From Myxococcota bacterium (lineage in GTDB: Bacteria; Myxococcota_A; UBA796; UBA2385), in NCBI GenBank assembly GCA_023150805.1, contig JAKLKF010000014.1:22321-86320 (forward strand): a stretch of DNA of 64,000 nt, written 5' to 3'. Below the pieces are notes generated by a model. It searched no databases, was not told the origin of the DNA, and saw only the letters and a list, made by a program, of their open reading frames with translations. Each line of letters opens with the position of its first letter. Within the stretch, counting starts at the first letter, position 1. Of this stretch, positions 1-7,749 are shown one piece after another. A program made the position numbers and the translations under genes.

Positions 1-1729
1 ACCCAGCCAGCGCGGCGCCGCCAGCGAGCGCTGCCGCGGCCCGCATCCAGACGCTTCCGGCCTGGAAGTCGTCGGGCCGGTTGGCTGCAGCCACGGCGGT
101 GCAGTCCTCGTCCGTGCAGGTACAAGTGATCCGCTCGGGCCGGAAGGCCACCGACAGGTAGGGGCTGTCGGAGCCCTCCTCGCAGCCGTCGCCGGAGGAC
201 TTGCTCTCGTCGCAGGACCTGGTGGCCACGTTGACCGAGGTCTCGACGACCGACAGGGTGGCGGAAGGGACGTAGTCGTCCAGGATCTGCCGCAGCTCGC
301 GGGTCTCCAGGTAGAGCAGGACCAGCGGCAGGGCCTGCTCCCGGCTGCCGTCCGCCAGGTCCTCGCCCATGTGGTAGAAGTGGTAGTCCACTCCGTCCAC
401 CAGGTCCTCGATCTCCTCGTCAACGAGGTGTTCGTCGACGCGAGCAAGCAGCAGGCCCAAGAAGTCCCTCTTCTGCTGCCATGTCGCGGGTCCGCCCATT
501 GACTCGACATAGGCGGTGATGCCGGAGATCCAGACCGGCAACCAGTCACACTCCTCGCGGATGGCGGTGGCGCAGTGGTAGTAGAAGTCGCCCCAAGACA
601 CGGCGTCCACCTGGGCGTCCGCGAAGGCATCGGTCTTGCCCTGGCGCGCGTGGAATGCCTCCATCTCGTTGCCCAGCTCGACGCCCTCGATGTAGTCCGA
701 CAGGTCTTCGAAGGGGGTGGGACCGAAGAGCCCCTCGGCCAGCAGGCGGTCGTTGAGGTCGGCCAGCGCGCGGGCCACCGCGGCGGCCAGCTCCCGGAAG
801 AAGACCCGCTTGTAGGCGTCGCTGGGGTCCAGGGTGTACAGGGCCCACTTCTGGACCTGTCCCCGCTCCGCGCCCGGGTCCACGTCGGACACGCCTCCGG
901 CGAAGGGGACGTCGATGCCCTGGATCGGGTCGTACACGGTCCGGCCGAAGTGGGCAGGGTCCCACGCGACGCCGATCGGCTTGAGGAACAGGTCGCTGCG
1001 GGGCTCGATGCCTCGATTGTCTTCGAAGAACACTCCGTCGGTCGCCGCCCAGGGACCCTGGGAGCCCCCACCCAGGTCGAAGAGGGTGATCATCAGTCGC
1101 TGCTTCGTGCCATCGGCCACCATGGCCCGCACGACCGACTCCAGGGCCCGGAAACAGGAAGAACGAAGCACCACCGGAAGCAGATCCTCGCGGCGCATCC
1201 AGTCTGTCTGCACGGGCCGCATGTACGGGCGCTCGTTCCCCTCGTAGCCCAAGGGGGCATCGTGCCCCAGCAGGCGTTCGACGAACATCTGCACGGCCCC
1301 GGGGTGGCGGACCACGTCGGCGCCCAGTTCCACCATGTCGGAGACGATGGCTCCCAGGCTGCCGTAGCGCTCCGGGTCCTCGATGAAAGAGACGGTGTGG
1401 ACGGCGAAGCGAAAGGGTGGGGTCTCCTTCCCCGTCGTCAGCGGTTCGAGGTCGGGCAGCTCGATGTCGGGGAACACGATGTCCAGCCCGTCGTCCGGCA
1501 GCCCGTCACCGGGCAGGACCAGCGCGGTGCGCCCGCCGGGCCGGTCGGCGGGTACCGGCTCCTGGCCCAGCGACCGCAGCAGCCCGCGCTGGTCCCGCTC
1601 GACGGAGGCCGCCAGCGCCTGCACGGTGTGGCGCCGCATGCTGCGCCGCAGGCCGGCCAGGCTGCCGGTGCGCGGCGGCGCGCGCCAGGACCGGCGCTCG
1701 AGGTGGTGGAGTCGGTCTTGCGGGCCCAT
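1..1729 (-). CDS. Candidate clan GH-A glycoside hydrolase, C-terminus beyond the window edge
   Basis: The frame is open from an ATG at 1729 to the window edge, giving 576 visible residues. Strand-like segments occur in the order of a (beta/alpha)8 barrel. The fourth, around residues 345-355, ends in LGNEME, like the Asn-Glu acid/base of clan GH-A glycosidases. A later strand reads VDYHFYH, and the next ends SVVETSVN, where the nucleophile Glu of that clan would sit. After the barrel comes a Cys-rich stretch (TCTCTDEDC) and an Ala/Gly-rich segment cut by the edge. No signal peptide is visible. The small gene at 1742-2017 ends 12 bases upstream, so the two are probably co-transcribed. The family cannot be named by eye; the glycosidase call rests on fold order and the two Glu residues. 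Confidence 0.5.
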   Translation of the reverse strand, partial: MGPQDRLHHLERRSWRAPPRTGSLAGLRRSMRRHTVQALAASVERDQRGLLRSLGQEPVPADRPGGRTALVLPGDGLPDDGLDIVFPDIELPDLEPLTTGKETPPFRFAVHTVSFIEDPERYGSLGAIVSDMVELGADVVRHPGAVQMFVERLLGHDAPLGYEGNERPYMRPVQTDWMRREDLLPVVLRSSCFRALESVVRAMVADGTKQRLMITLFDLGGGSQGPWAATDGVFFEDNRGIEPRSDLFLKPIGVAWDPAHFGRTVYDPIQGIDVPFAGGVSDVDPGAERGQVQKWALYTLDPSDAYKRVFFRELAAAVARALADLNDRLLAEGLFGPTPFEDLSDYIEGVELGNEMEAFHARQGKTDAFADAQVDAVSWGDFYYHCATAIREECDWLPVWISGITAYVESMGGPATWQQKRDFLGLLLARVDEHLVDEEIEDLVDGVDYHFYHMGEDLADGSREQALPLVLLYLETRELRQILDDYVPSATLSVVETSVNVATRSCDESKSSGDGCEEGSDSPYLSVAFRPERITCTCTDEDCTAVAAANRPDDFQAGSVWMRAAAALAGGAALAG

Positions 1730-1741
1730 GGTGCGATCCTG

Positions 1742-2017
1742 TCACGAGGAGCGGAAGCTGCCAACCAGGTCGAGCTCACCGCGGCGGGCGGTCGCGGCGC
1801 CCCCGGTGCGCTTGAGGCGCACGATCACCTCGACGTCGGACCGCAGCGCACCCTCGGTCCAGGCGCGCATCACGCCGACGTCGGAGTAGACAGCCTTGTC
1901 CTGGTTCGTGAGCGTGGTGCCCGACCCGTCGACGTAGGAGAGCTTCACTCGCCTGCCCTGGTCGTAGGGGCGGGCCGAGAAGCTGGCGCCCGTGTACGGA
2001 CCTGGGTGCAGGATCAC
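1742..2017 (-). CDS. Small hypothetical protein upstream of the GH-like gene
   Basis: This short reading frame encodes about 91 residues from a GTG at 2017 and ends 12 bases before the downstream gene. The frame stays open upstream to an ATG at 2080. That stretch crosses a 13-base G tract (poly-Pro in this frame) and uses A/T-ending codons unlike the neighbours, so I take it as leader. No convincing ribosome binding site precedes either start. The product has alternating hydrophobic and charged strands (VEVIVRLKRT) with no recognisable domain and no signal peptide. Function is unknown. If the upstream ATG is used, the G tract lies inside the gene and slippage there would change the frame. Confidence 0.4.
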   Translation of the reverse strand: MILHPGPYTGASFSARPYDQGRRVKLSYVDGSGTTLTNQDKAVYSDVGVMRAWTEGALRSDVEVIVRLKRTGGAATARRGELDLVGSFRSS

Positions 2018-2021
2018 AGGT

Positions 2022-2034
2022 GGGGGGGGGGGGG
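2022..2034. repeat. 13-base G homopolymer
   Basis: Thirteen consecutive G (C on the transcribed minus strand) lie between the phased repeats and the start of the small minus-strand gene. This is the longest homopolymer I saw in the window. It sits either in the leader or in the first codons, depending on the true start. Confidence 0.9.
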
Positions 2035-2053
2035 TCAACCTCTGGCGGAAATC

Positions 2054-2088
2054 AAGACATTTAGTGACGTGTGGTGACATTCGGTGAC
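2054..2088. promoter_or_regulatory. Three (plus one degenerate) GTGAC repeats at 10-base spacing
   Basis: GTGAC occurs at 2064-2068, 2074-2078 and 2084-2088, exactly 10 bases apart. A degenerate in-phase copy (AAGAC) lies at 2054-2058. On the minus strand the unit reads TGTCAC followed by an A-rich spacer. The patch is noticeably more A+T-rich than its surroundings and lies in the intergenic space ahead of the minus-strand pair 2017-1, so a one-helix-turn operator array for that transcript is plausible. No regulator can be named. Confidence 0.45.
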
Positions 2089-2110
2089 AACCACCACAGC
2101 CCCCCGCCCG

Positions 2111-3259
2111 TCACTCCGGCACATACCCCCGCCCCAGCAACACCGCGCGCAGCGGCACACGGTCGTGCAGGGTGGTCAGTCTCCTGAACAGATCGTCGAT
2201 CGCACGCGGCTCGGCGCGGCCGCAGTCCACGTTCCAGGTGATGATGGCGCCGCGGGGGGACTCAGGGTCGCCGATGTAGTGGAAGCGGCCCCGGTCGGGG
2301 GTGCCGAAGGCGCCGTGGAAGCCGGCGCCGTACCAGTCGCCGACGACGGCGTCGAGCGCCTCGGCGGCGGCGGCGGAGGGCTCGGCCAGGGCGACCTGGA
2401 CGGGGAGCTGGTCCCAGGGGCACTGGGTGCTGACCCAGGTGGGGAAGGGCGGGTCGCCCTCGGGCCAGCGCAGCAGGGTGGGGGCGCGGGCCAGGGGCTC
2501 GTAGCCGGCAAGGGCGACGATCATCGGCTGGTCGCCCACCTGGCCCTGCTGGCCGGTGGCGGGGTCGACCAGGTCGATGCGCACGGCGGCGTAGGGGCGG
2601 GCGTCCTCGGGGATGACGGGGACCAGCGCGCCGTCGTCGCCGCGGCGCATCCGGGCGGGCTCGGCGATCCAGCCCTTCGCCTCCATCTGGCGGGCGTGGT
2701 GGTCGAAGAACTCGACGTAGCCGCCGCGGTGGGCCTCCAGGAACATGCGGGGGTGGACGTCGTCGACCAGCAGCTTGCGGTAGCTCTGCAGGTACAGGCC
2801 GTTGCCCTTGATGGCCTCGGGGTCGTCCAGGCCGGCCTGGACGTAGCGATCGAGCACGGCGGCGCCCTCGTCGCCACGGCCCCAGGACATCAGCAGGTAG
2901 GCCAGACCCTGGGCGGCGCGCGGGTTTCCCTCCTCGTGGGTCATGACCTCGCGGTAGCAGGCCTCGGCGCCGGCGGGGTCGTACAGATCCTCGCAGGCGG
3001 CGGCCTTGGTCAGCAGCAGGTTGCCCATGAGCGCGGCGGCGGTCTCGTCCGCCTGGGCGCGGGCCTGGAACTCGGCCTTGTCCAGGCGCTCCAGCGCCGA
3101 CTCGGCCTCGCCCAGCCGCAGCTCGGTCACGGCCATGGCGTGCTGCACGTCCAGGCGGTCGGGGGCCTGCTCCAGGATGCGGGCCAGGGCGCTGCGGGCG
3201 GCGCGGGGATCGTCTCCGCGCAGGGCGCGCATGGCCTTCTCGGCGATCTCGTCGTTCAT
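2111..3259 (-). CDS. TPR-repeat protein
   Basis: The product has 382 residues from an ATG with GGAG eight bases upstream. Residues 1 to about 150 are Ala/Leu-rich paired helices typical of tetratricopeptide repeats (RSALARILEQAPDRLDVQHA, then AESALERLDKAEFQARAQAD). From about 190 to the end lies a different alpha/beta region with many Trp, Pro and Asp and the phrases GYEPLARAPTL and DWYGAGFHGAFG. I do not recognise that domain. There is no signal peptide or membrane segment, so it is probably cytoplasmic. TPRs usually mediate protein contacts; the partner is unknown. Minus-strand matches to a putative -10 (TAGACT) lie about 30 bases upstream. Confidence 0.75.
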   Translation of the reverse strand: MNDEIAEKAMRALRGDDPRAARSALARILEQAPDRLDVQHAMAVTELRLGEAESALERLDKAEFQARAQADETAAALMGNLLLTKAAACEDLYDPAGAEACYREVMTHEEGNPRAAQGLAYLLMSWGRGDEGAAVLDRYVQAGLDDPEAIKGNGLYLQSYRKLLVDDVHPRMFLEAHRGGYVEFFDHHARQMEAKGWIAEPARMRRGDDGALVPVIPEDARPYAAVRIDLVDPATGQQGQVGDQPMIVALAGYEPLARAPTLLRWPEGDPPFPTWVSTQCPWDQLPVQVALAEPSAAAAEALDAVVGDWYGAGFHGAFGTPDRGRFHYIGDPESPRGAIITWNVDCGRAEPRAIDDLFRRLTTLHDRVPLRAVLLGRGYVPE

Positions 3260-3315
3260 GGGCTCTCCAGGGGTCGGACCGGCAGTCTACCGCCGGCCGC
3301 CCCGGCCACGGACGC

Positions 3316-3525
3316 TCAATCGCGCTTGATCGTGGGCCGCCCGGCGCGGGCCTGCTCCTCGGGGGGGTAGGGGCAGTGCCGGCAGCCGGTGCCGCAGCAG
3401 TAGCCACGCGCCTGGAGGTAGGAGGCGGTGAGCACGAACAGGCCCGTGGAGGGGTCGATGTAGCCGACCTCCTTGCGGCGGCAGGCGGCGTCGTGGATGC
3501 GGAGCACGTTCTCGGGCAGGGCCAT
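3316..3525 (-). CDS. Small Cys-rich protein, DUF5522-like
   Basis: This 69-residue protein carries the signature GYCCGTGCRHCPYP at residues 42-55, matching the short DUF5522 family whose members have a compact CC-GxGCRHCPY motif and are usually 50-80 residues long. Four closely spaced cysteines suggest metal binding or a structural disulfide; the family role is unknown to me. The N-terminal half (IDPSTGLFVLTASYLQARG) is also typical of the family. It is encoded on the minus strand, 56 bases upstream of the TPR gene, and diverges from thyX. Confidence 0.7.
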   Translation of the reverse strand: MALPENVLRIHDAACRRKEVGYIDPSTGLFVLTASYLQARGYCCGTGCRHCPYPPEEQARAGRPTIKRD

Positions 3526-3594
3526 GGCGGGGGACTAAGCGCCGCGGCGCGGCTGTCGAGCGGATAAGCCGTGCGACCCCGAACCGAGGCTCCC

Positions 3595-4494
3595 ATGAAG
3601 CTCAGCGCCGAGGACCAGGCCGCGCTCGACGGCGCACGCGCCCAGACCCACGCCACCCGGCGGCCCACGGTCGCGGCGCTGGAGGACCGGCTGTACCTGC
3701 CGGTGCCCTGCCTGGACCACGGCTTCGTGCGGGTGATCGACTACATGGGGGACGACGCCGCCATCGTGCAGGCGGCGCGCGTCTCCTATGGGCGCGGCAC
3801 CAAGACGGTGCACGGCGACCGCGGGCTCATCCGCTACCTGATGCGCCACCGCCACACGACCCCCTTCGAGATGTGCGAGCTGAAGCTGCACGTCAAGCTG
3901 CCCATCTTCGTGGCGCGGCAGTGGATCCGGCACCGCACGGCCAACGTCAACGAGTACAGCGCCCGCTACTCGGTGATGGACACCGAGTTCTACCTGCCCC
4001 GGCCCGAGGACCTGGCGGTGCAGGCCCAGGACAACCGGCAGGGGCGCGGCGAGGTGCTGACCGAGGCGGAAGCGGCCGAGGTGCTGCACCTGCTCAAGCG
4101 GGACGCGGTCCAGGCCTTCGACAGCTACCAGCACCTGATCGAGGGGCCGGGCCTGGCGCGGGAGCTGGCGCGCATCGGCCTGCCGCTGTCGGCCTACACC
4201 CAGTGGTACTGGAAGGTCGACCTGCACAACCTGCTGCACTTCCTCTCGCTGCGCATGGACAGCCACGCCCAGTACGAGATCCGCGTCTTCGCCGACGCCA
4301 TCGGCGAGGTGGTCGCCGACTGGGTGCCGCTGGCCTGGGAGGCCTTCTGCGACTACCGGCTGGGCGGCGCCACGCTGTCGGCCCAGGCGCTGCAGGTGGT
4401 GCGGCGGCGGCTGCGCGGCGAGGTGGTCACGGTCGAGGACAGCGGCCTGTCCGCCCGCGAGTGGCGCGAGCTGGAGGAGCTGCTGCAGGGCTGA
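3595..4494 (+). CDS. thyX: FAD-dependent thymidylate synthase ThyX
   Basis: ThyX makes dTMP from dUMP using methylene-tetrahydrofolate and reduced FAD. The 299-residue product carries the ThyX signature at residues 112-124 ([13 protein letters not shown]), close to the canonical RHRxxSxNExSxR with Asn at the usual Ser position. It is followed by the usual C-terminal half with [16 protein letters not shown] chose the ATG at 3595; an in-frame GTG at 3571 would add eight residues without a better ribosome binding site. No thyA is seen in the window. Thymidylate kinase, the next step, lies far away at 61123-61734. Confidence 0.95.
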   Translation: MKLSAEDQAALDGARAQTHATRRPTVAALEDRLYLPVPCLDHGFVRVIDYMGDDAAIVQAARVSYGRGTKTVHGDRGLIRYLMRHRHTTPFEMCELKLHVKLPIFVARQWIRHRTANVNEYSARYSVMDTEFYLPRPEDLAVQAQDNRQGRGEVLTEAEAAEVLHLLKRDAVQAFDSYQHLIEGPGLARELARIGLPLSAYTQWYWKVDLHNLLHFLSLRMDSHAQYEIRVFADAIGEVVADWVPLAWEAFCDYRLGGATLSAQALQVVRRRLRGEVVTVEDSGLSAREWRELEELLQG

Positions 4495-4546
4495 GCCCCC
4501 CGGCCGGCCCTGGTTGACGCCTGTCGCGCAAGCCGGGTGGCGCCTG

Positions 4547-4576
4547 GCCCGGGCGCGGACCGCTGCCCCCCCGGGC
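4547..4576. terminator. Hairpin between convergent thyX and small gene
   Basis: GCCCGGG (4547-4553) pairs with CCCGGGC (4570-4576) across a G/C-rich loop, in the gap between two convergent genes. No U-tract follows on either strand, so it would have to work as a G/C-rich hairpin. Confidence 0.35.
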
Positions 4577-4581
4577 CCGGC

Positions 4582-4770
4582 TCAGCGCGCCTCGGCGACC
4601 GGCGGCGTGCTGCTCTCGCGCAGGTCCTCGGTCACCTGGTCCAGCAGGTTGCTGGACAGCTCGATGATCTGCTGGTGCGTGAAGCCCTCGCCGCGGAGCT
4701 GGCGGTACAGCGTCTTCGCGACGGACTTGTTGCGGTGGCGAAGGAGCTCGTGCTGGACATGCGGGGACAT
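4582..4770 (-). CDS. Small helical protein under a sigma-54-type promoter
   Basis: The 62-residue product begins MSPHVQHELL and is almost wholly helical, with two amphipathic segments (about 12-28 and 32-50) and a charged tail. It has no signal peptide, cysteines or known domain. AGGAGG lies five bases before the ATG. A 17-base element matching the sigma-54 -24/-12 consensus ends 30 bases upstream. The protein shares size, the MSP start, helical layout and promoter type with the 55-residue product at 32568-32735. Function is unknown; a regulated adaptor or small DNA- or protein-binding peptide is possible. Confidence 0.6.
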   Translation of the reverse strand: MSPHVQHELLRHRNKSVAKTLYRQLRGEGFTHQQIIELSSNLLDQVTEDLRESSTPPVAEAR

Positions 4771-4799
4771 CGGGCCTCCTGGAGGTCTCGCGATGTCAT

Positions 4800-4816
4800 T
4801 GCAAGGGGTGGGCCAG
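4800..4816 (-). promoter_or_regulatory. Sigma-54 (-24/-12) promoter candidate
   Basis: Read on the minus strand the site is CTGGCCCACCCCTTGCA. GG at -24 and GC at -12 have the required spacing, and the -12 box TTGCA is exact. It lies 30 bases before the ATG of the 62-residue gene and after the stop of the larger gene upstream. Confidence 0.6.
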
Positions 4817-4902
4817 CGACGAGGGGACGGGATTCCAAGTACTTGCGGGCCCGAGTGCGAAGGGCGCTACGCAGCCACCCCGTGGGGGCGTGTAGCCGGG
4901 TG

Positions 4903-4958
4903 CTCAGCGCCGCGCGGCAGGTCGCTCCCGCTCAGCGCCGGGTGGCAGGTCGCTCCCG
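4903..4958. repeat. 28-base tandem duplication across a stop codon
   Basis: Two 28-base units (4903-4930 and 4931-4958) differ only in three central bases. The second unit contains the last codons and TGA stop of the gene ending at 4932. The first is its duplicate just downstream, so the C-terminal RERPATRR-stop has a ghost copy reading RERPAARR-stop. Confidence 0.8.
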
Positions 4959-6872
4959 CTCCATGGCCTTCACGGCCATCTGGACGTACTTGCGGATGTT
5001 CGGGATGTCGGGGTCCAGCGAGTAGGCCTTCTGCAGATCCTGGAAGGCCTGCTTGTGGTTGCGCCGGTAGTGGTGGCAGATGCCCCGGCGGCAGCGCGCC
5101 ATGGCCAGGCTGGCGTCGATCTCCAGGGCCTGGTCGTAGAACTCGATGGCCCGCCGGTACTCCTTGCGGGCGAAGTACAGGTTGCCCATCTCGGCCAGCG
5201 GCGCGGGGGCCCCGGGGGCCAGGTCCTCGGCGCGCTGGAAGTCGCTCATCGCGGCGGCGTAGTCGCCCAGCTCCATGTGGGCGCGCCCGCGGCCCAGGTA
5301 GGCGTCGAGCTGCTCGGGGGCCAGGTCGATGGCGTCGCCGTAGCGGGTGATGGCGTCGTGCAGGTCGCCCTTCACCTCGGCGTCGTGCGCCGCGCGCATG
5401 AACTCGGACAGCCTGCCCTGGTCGACCTCGGCCAGGGGCGTCAGCTCCAGGCTGGTGTCCACGCCGGCCACCGAGGCCACCGGCTCGTCGTCGGTCAGCC
5501 GCGGCGCGTGGGCCAGCTCCTCGCTCTCGTCCTCGGTCCGGGCCGGTCCGGGCCGCGAGGCCTGCTCGAAGGAGACGCTGAAGCCGTGGTGGCCGCTCTC
5601 GTCCTCGAGCAGGAAGTCGTCGCCCGCGGGCGCGGCGTCCAGCTCGTTGGTCAGCGACTCGGGCAGGCCTGGGTGGATCGGGCGGAGCGATCCCGTCTCG
5701 GGCTCGGCGGAGAGCACGACCCGGCTGCCGACGTCCGAGGAGACGGCCACCCGCGCGACGGGTTCGTCATCGTCGGTCTCGATGCGGGGGCCGACCGCGC
5801 GGGGGCCGACCAGCCGCGGCGCGGCCAGGGTACCGCCGGTGCCCTGGTCCGAGACGTCCTCGGCCTCGTCGACCAGGTCTGCGGCGGCGGTGGTGAAGTC
5901 GTTGAGGGTGTCCAGCTCGTCGTCGATGGCGGGCGGGGCCGGGGCGGGCGCCTCGTCGGCGGGGGGCGAAGGGGTGGCGGCAGGCGGGGGGCCGGCCTCC
6001 AGCGCGGCGGGCGGGACCGCGGCCGGCTCGTCCGGGGCCGGCTCCTCGTCCACGGGCTCCTGCTCCAGCGCGGCGCGCCGGGCGGCCCAGGGGTCGTACT
6101 CCTCCTCCTCGTCCAGCGGCGCCTGCTCCTCGTCGGCGGCGCCCTCGTCGCCGAAGGCCACCCACTGGTCCCCCTCGCCGCCCAGGTCGACCGGCTCGGC
6201 GGGAGTGGGCGAGGTCCAGGCTGGCGGCGGCTGTGGGGTGCCTCCCGCGACCTCGTCGGGGCGCAGGCCGATCTCCATCTCCTCGGGCTCGTCGGGAGCG
6301 GGCTCCTCCAGGGAGAAGCCGTAGGAGGAGAGGGGCGCGCGGGCAGGCGAGGGGGCGAGGTCGTCCTCGGTCGCGGGCAGGGCGTCCTCGTCGTCGGAGG
6401 TCGCGGCGAGCGAGGGGGTGCCGCCGACCACGGCCGCCACGCCGACCGACCGCGGCGGGCCCAGGCCGAGCAGCAGCTCGGGCTCGGGCGCGGGCGCGGC
6501 GGGGGGCTCGGGCGCGGCGCGGGGCTCGGGCGCGGGGGGCGCGGGGAGCTCGGGCGCGGGGGGCGCCGGGGGGGCGATCGGCGCCAGGCGGCTGCGGGCC
6601 GACACGTCGGCGGCGGCGGCGGCGACCGCGGCGCCACGGACCTGGCGCCAGGCCCGGACCTGCCGCTCGACCAGCTCCTGCGTGTGCCGCAGGGAGTCGA
6701 CCGGGTCGTCGGCCAGGCCCAGGCCGTGCAGCGCGACGAGCTGGTCGAAGCGCAGGTGCTGCTCGGCCAGGCGCTCCACGCGGGCGCGCCCGGCGCGCAG
6801 GGTGGCCAGCAGGCGGGTCGCGGCGGCGAGGCGCTCGCTCTTGTCGTCGGCGGGGTCGGTGCGGTGGTCCAC
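4932..6872 (-). CDS. Large acidic, Pro/Ala-rich protein with C-terminal TPRs
   Basis: The 646-residue product starts at a GTG with GGAG six bases upstream. Residues 1-90 are helical (RLAAATRLLATLRAGRARVE). About 95-490 is low-complexity, Pro/Ala/Glu/Asp-rich and probably disordered, with short motifs such as DQWVAFGDE and EEYDPWAARR. About 490-630 holds at least three tetratricopeptide repeats (GDLHDAITRYGDAIDLAP; GDYAAAMSDFQRAEDLAP; KEYRRAIEFYDQALEIDA). No signal peptide or membrane segment is visible. It follows the coiled-coil gene 6910-7440 by 37 bases and is probably in its operon. It looks like a scaffold; the cellular process is unknown. Its last codons are duplicated downstream. Confidence 0.75.
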   Translation of the reverse strand: MDHRTDPADDKSERLAAATRLLATLRAGRARVERLAEQHLRFDQLVALHGLGLADDPVDSLRHTQELVERQVRAWRQVRGAAVAAAAADVSARSRLAPIAPPAPPAPELPAPPAPEPRAAPEPPAAPAPEPELLLGLGPPRSVGVAAVVGGTPSLAATSDDEDALPATEDDLAPSPARAPLSSYGFSLEEPAPDEPEEMEIGLRPDEVAGGTPQPPPAWTSPTPAEPVDLGGEGDQWVAFGDEGAADEEQAPLDEEEEYDPWAARRAALEQEPVDEEPAPDEPAAVPPAALEAGPPPAATPSPPADEAPAPAPPAIDDELDTLNDFTTAAADLVDEAEDVSDQGTGGTLAAPRLVGPRAVGPRIETDDDEPVARVAVSSDVGSRVVLSAEPETGSLRPIHPGLPESLTNELDAAPAGDDFLLEDESGHHGFSVSFEQASRPGPARTEDESEELAHAPRLTDDEPVASVAGVDTSLELTPLAEVDQGRLSEFMRAAHDAEVKGDLHDAITRYGDAIDLAPEQLDAYLGRGRAHMELGDYAAAMSDFQRAEDLAPGAPAPLAEMGNLYFARKEYRRAIEFYDQALEIDASLAMARCRRGICHHYRRNHKQAFQDLQKAYSLDPDIPNIRKYVQMAVKAMERERPATRR

Positions 6873-6909
6873 GGGGCGCTCCAGGAGGGGGGGCGGCGGC
6901 GGCGGCGGC

Positions 6910-7440
6910 CTACTCGTTGCCGCCGCCGGCCAGGCCGGTCATCTCCTGCGTCAGCCCGCTGATGCTGCTCATCAGCTCCTGCTTGAGCTTGCGCATCCGG
7001 GTGACGTTCTCCTCGAGCGTCTTGAGCTTGGTCTTGAGCGAGGCGTTCTCGGTCCGCAGCGCCTCGGCCTCGTGCTCCAGCGCCTCGACGCGCTGGCGGG
7101 TCGTCTCGACCTCGGCGCCGGCCTCGCGCACCTCGGCCTCGACCCGCGCGGCGTCGGCGCGGCCCCGCTCCCGCTCGGCAAGCAGGGCGGCGTGGCGCTC
7201 CCGCACGCCGGCGGAGCGCTCCCGCGCCGCGTCCAGCTCGGCCTGGAGCTGCGCGGCCTCGCCGTCGAGCTGCTCGGTCGTGCCGCGGTGCCGCTCCAGC
7301 TCCAGCTCGGCCGAGACGATGCGGCGGGTGGCCGCCTCGCTCTGCTGCATGGCGCGGGACAGCTCGGTCAGGCGTTCGTCCAGGACCTGCTGGAGCTCGG
7401 ACTGGATGCGCTGGAGGCGGTCGATCGTGGGGTCGCTCAT
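6910..7440 (-). CDS. Coiled-coil protein
   Basis: The product has 176 residues and is nearly all heptad-patterned coiled coil from about 5 to 160 (SELQQVLDERLTELSRAMQQ; LEHEAEALRTENASLKTKLK), ending in a short Gly-rich tail. It has no cysteine, signal peptide or membrane segment. It starts with ATG and is the first gene of a minus-strand pair with the acidic TPR protein. Such proteins often act as structural or polymerising elements, but no function can be assigned from sequence. Confidence 0.75.
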   Translation of the reverse strand: MSDPTIDRLQRIQSELQQVLDERLTELSRAMQQSEAATRRIVSAELELERHRGTTEQLDGEAAQLQAELDAARERSAGVRERHAALLAERERGRADAARVEAEVREAGAEVETTRQRVEALEHEAEALRTENASLKTKLKTLEENVTRMRKLKQELMSSISGLTQEMTGLAGGGNE

Positions 7441-7749
7441 CGGCGGGGCTCCCTTCCGGTACGGGTGGCTGCCGGGCGGCCGGCGGGGGGGGCCCGGGGA
7501 TGGTGTCCCGGGCGGCCGGGCAGGGCAAGCGGCAGGGGAGGGGGACCCTGGGGGGGGGGCCTGGCCTGCCGACGGGGCGACGCTAGCACCGGCTCGCGCC
7601 GGGTGTCAACGGCGTGCCGGCACCGACCGGGGCTCGCCCACGGCGGGGCGAGGTCGGCGGGGCGGTCCCGGGGGGGCCTGGGCCCCCTGCCGAGGGCGCG
7701 CGGCGCCAGCGGTGGAGGGGCCGAGCGGGGGGCTGGGGGCGGGCGCTGC
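7441..7749. other. Gene-free G-rich interval of 309 bases
   Basis: No credible gene on either strand. It contains the leader of the minus-strand coiled-coil gene (a possible -10, TACCGG, near 7457), a 10-base G run at 7550-7559, the palindrome GTGCCGGCAC near 7615, and a G/C hairpin at 7672-7687 beyond the end of the aminotransferase gene. Confidence 0.7.
7672..7687 (-). terminator. Possible G/C hairpin after the aminotransferase gene
   Basis: GGGGGC (7672-7677) and GCCCCC (7682-7687) flank a four-base loop, 63 bases beyond the stop of the minus-strand gene at 7750. No U-run follows. Confidence 0.3.

Noticed and set aside
575..2077. A 500-codon plus-strand frame over the left-edge gene
   Set aside because: It is antisense to a continuous minus-strand protein with coherent folds; the plus frame is featureless Val/Gly/His-rich sequence.
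4512..4542. TTGACG after thyX as a promoter
   Set aside because: It points to a gene-free convergent gap with no -10 and no plus-strand gene behind it.
5055..6962. A 635-codon plus-strand frame opposite the acidic TPR protein
   Set aside because: The minus-strand protein has evident TPRs; this frame is Gly/Val-rich and antisense.
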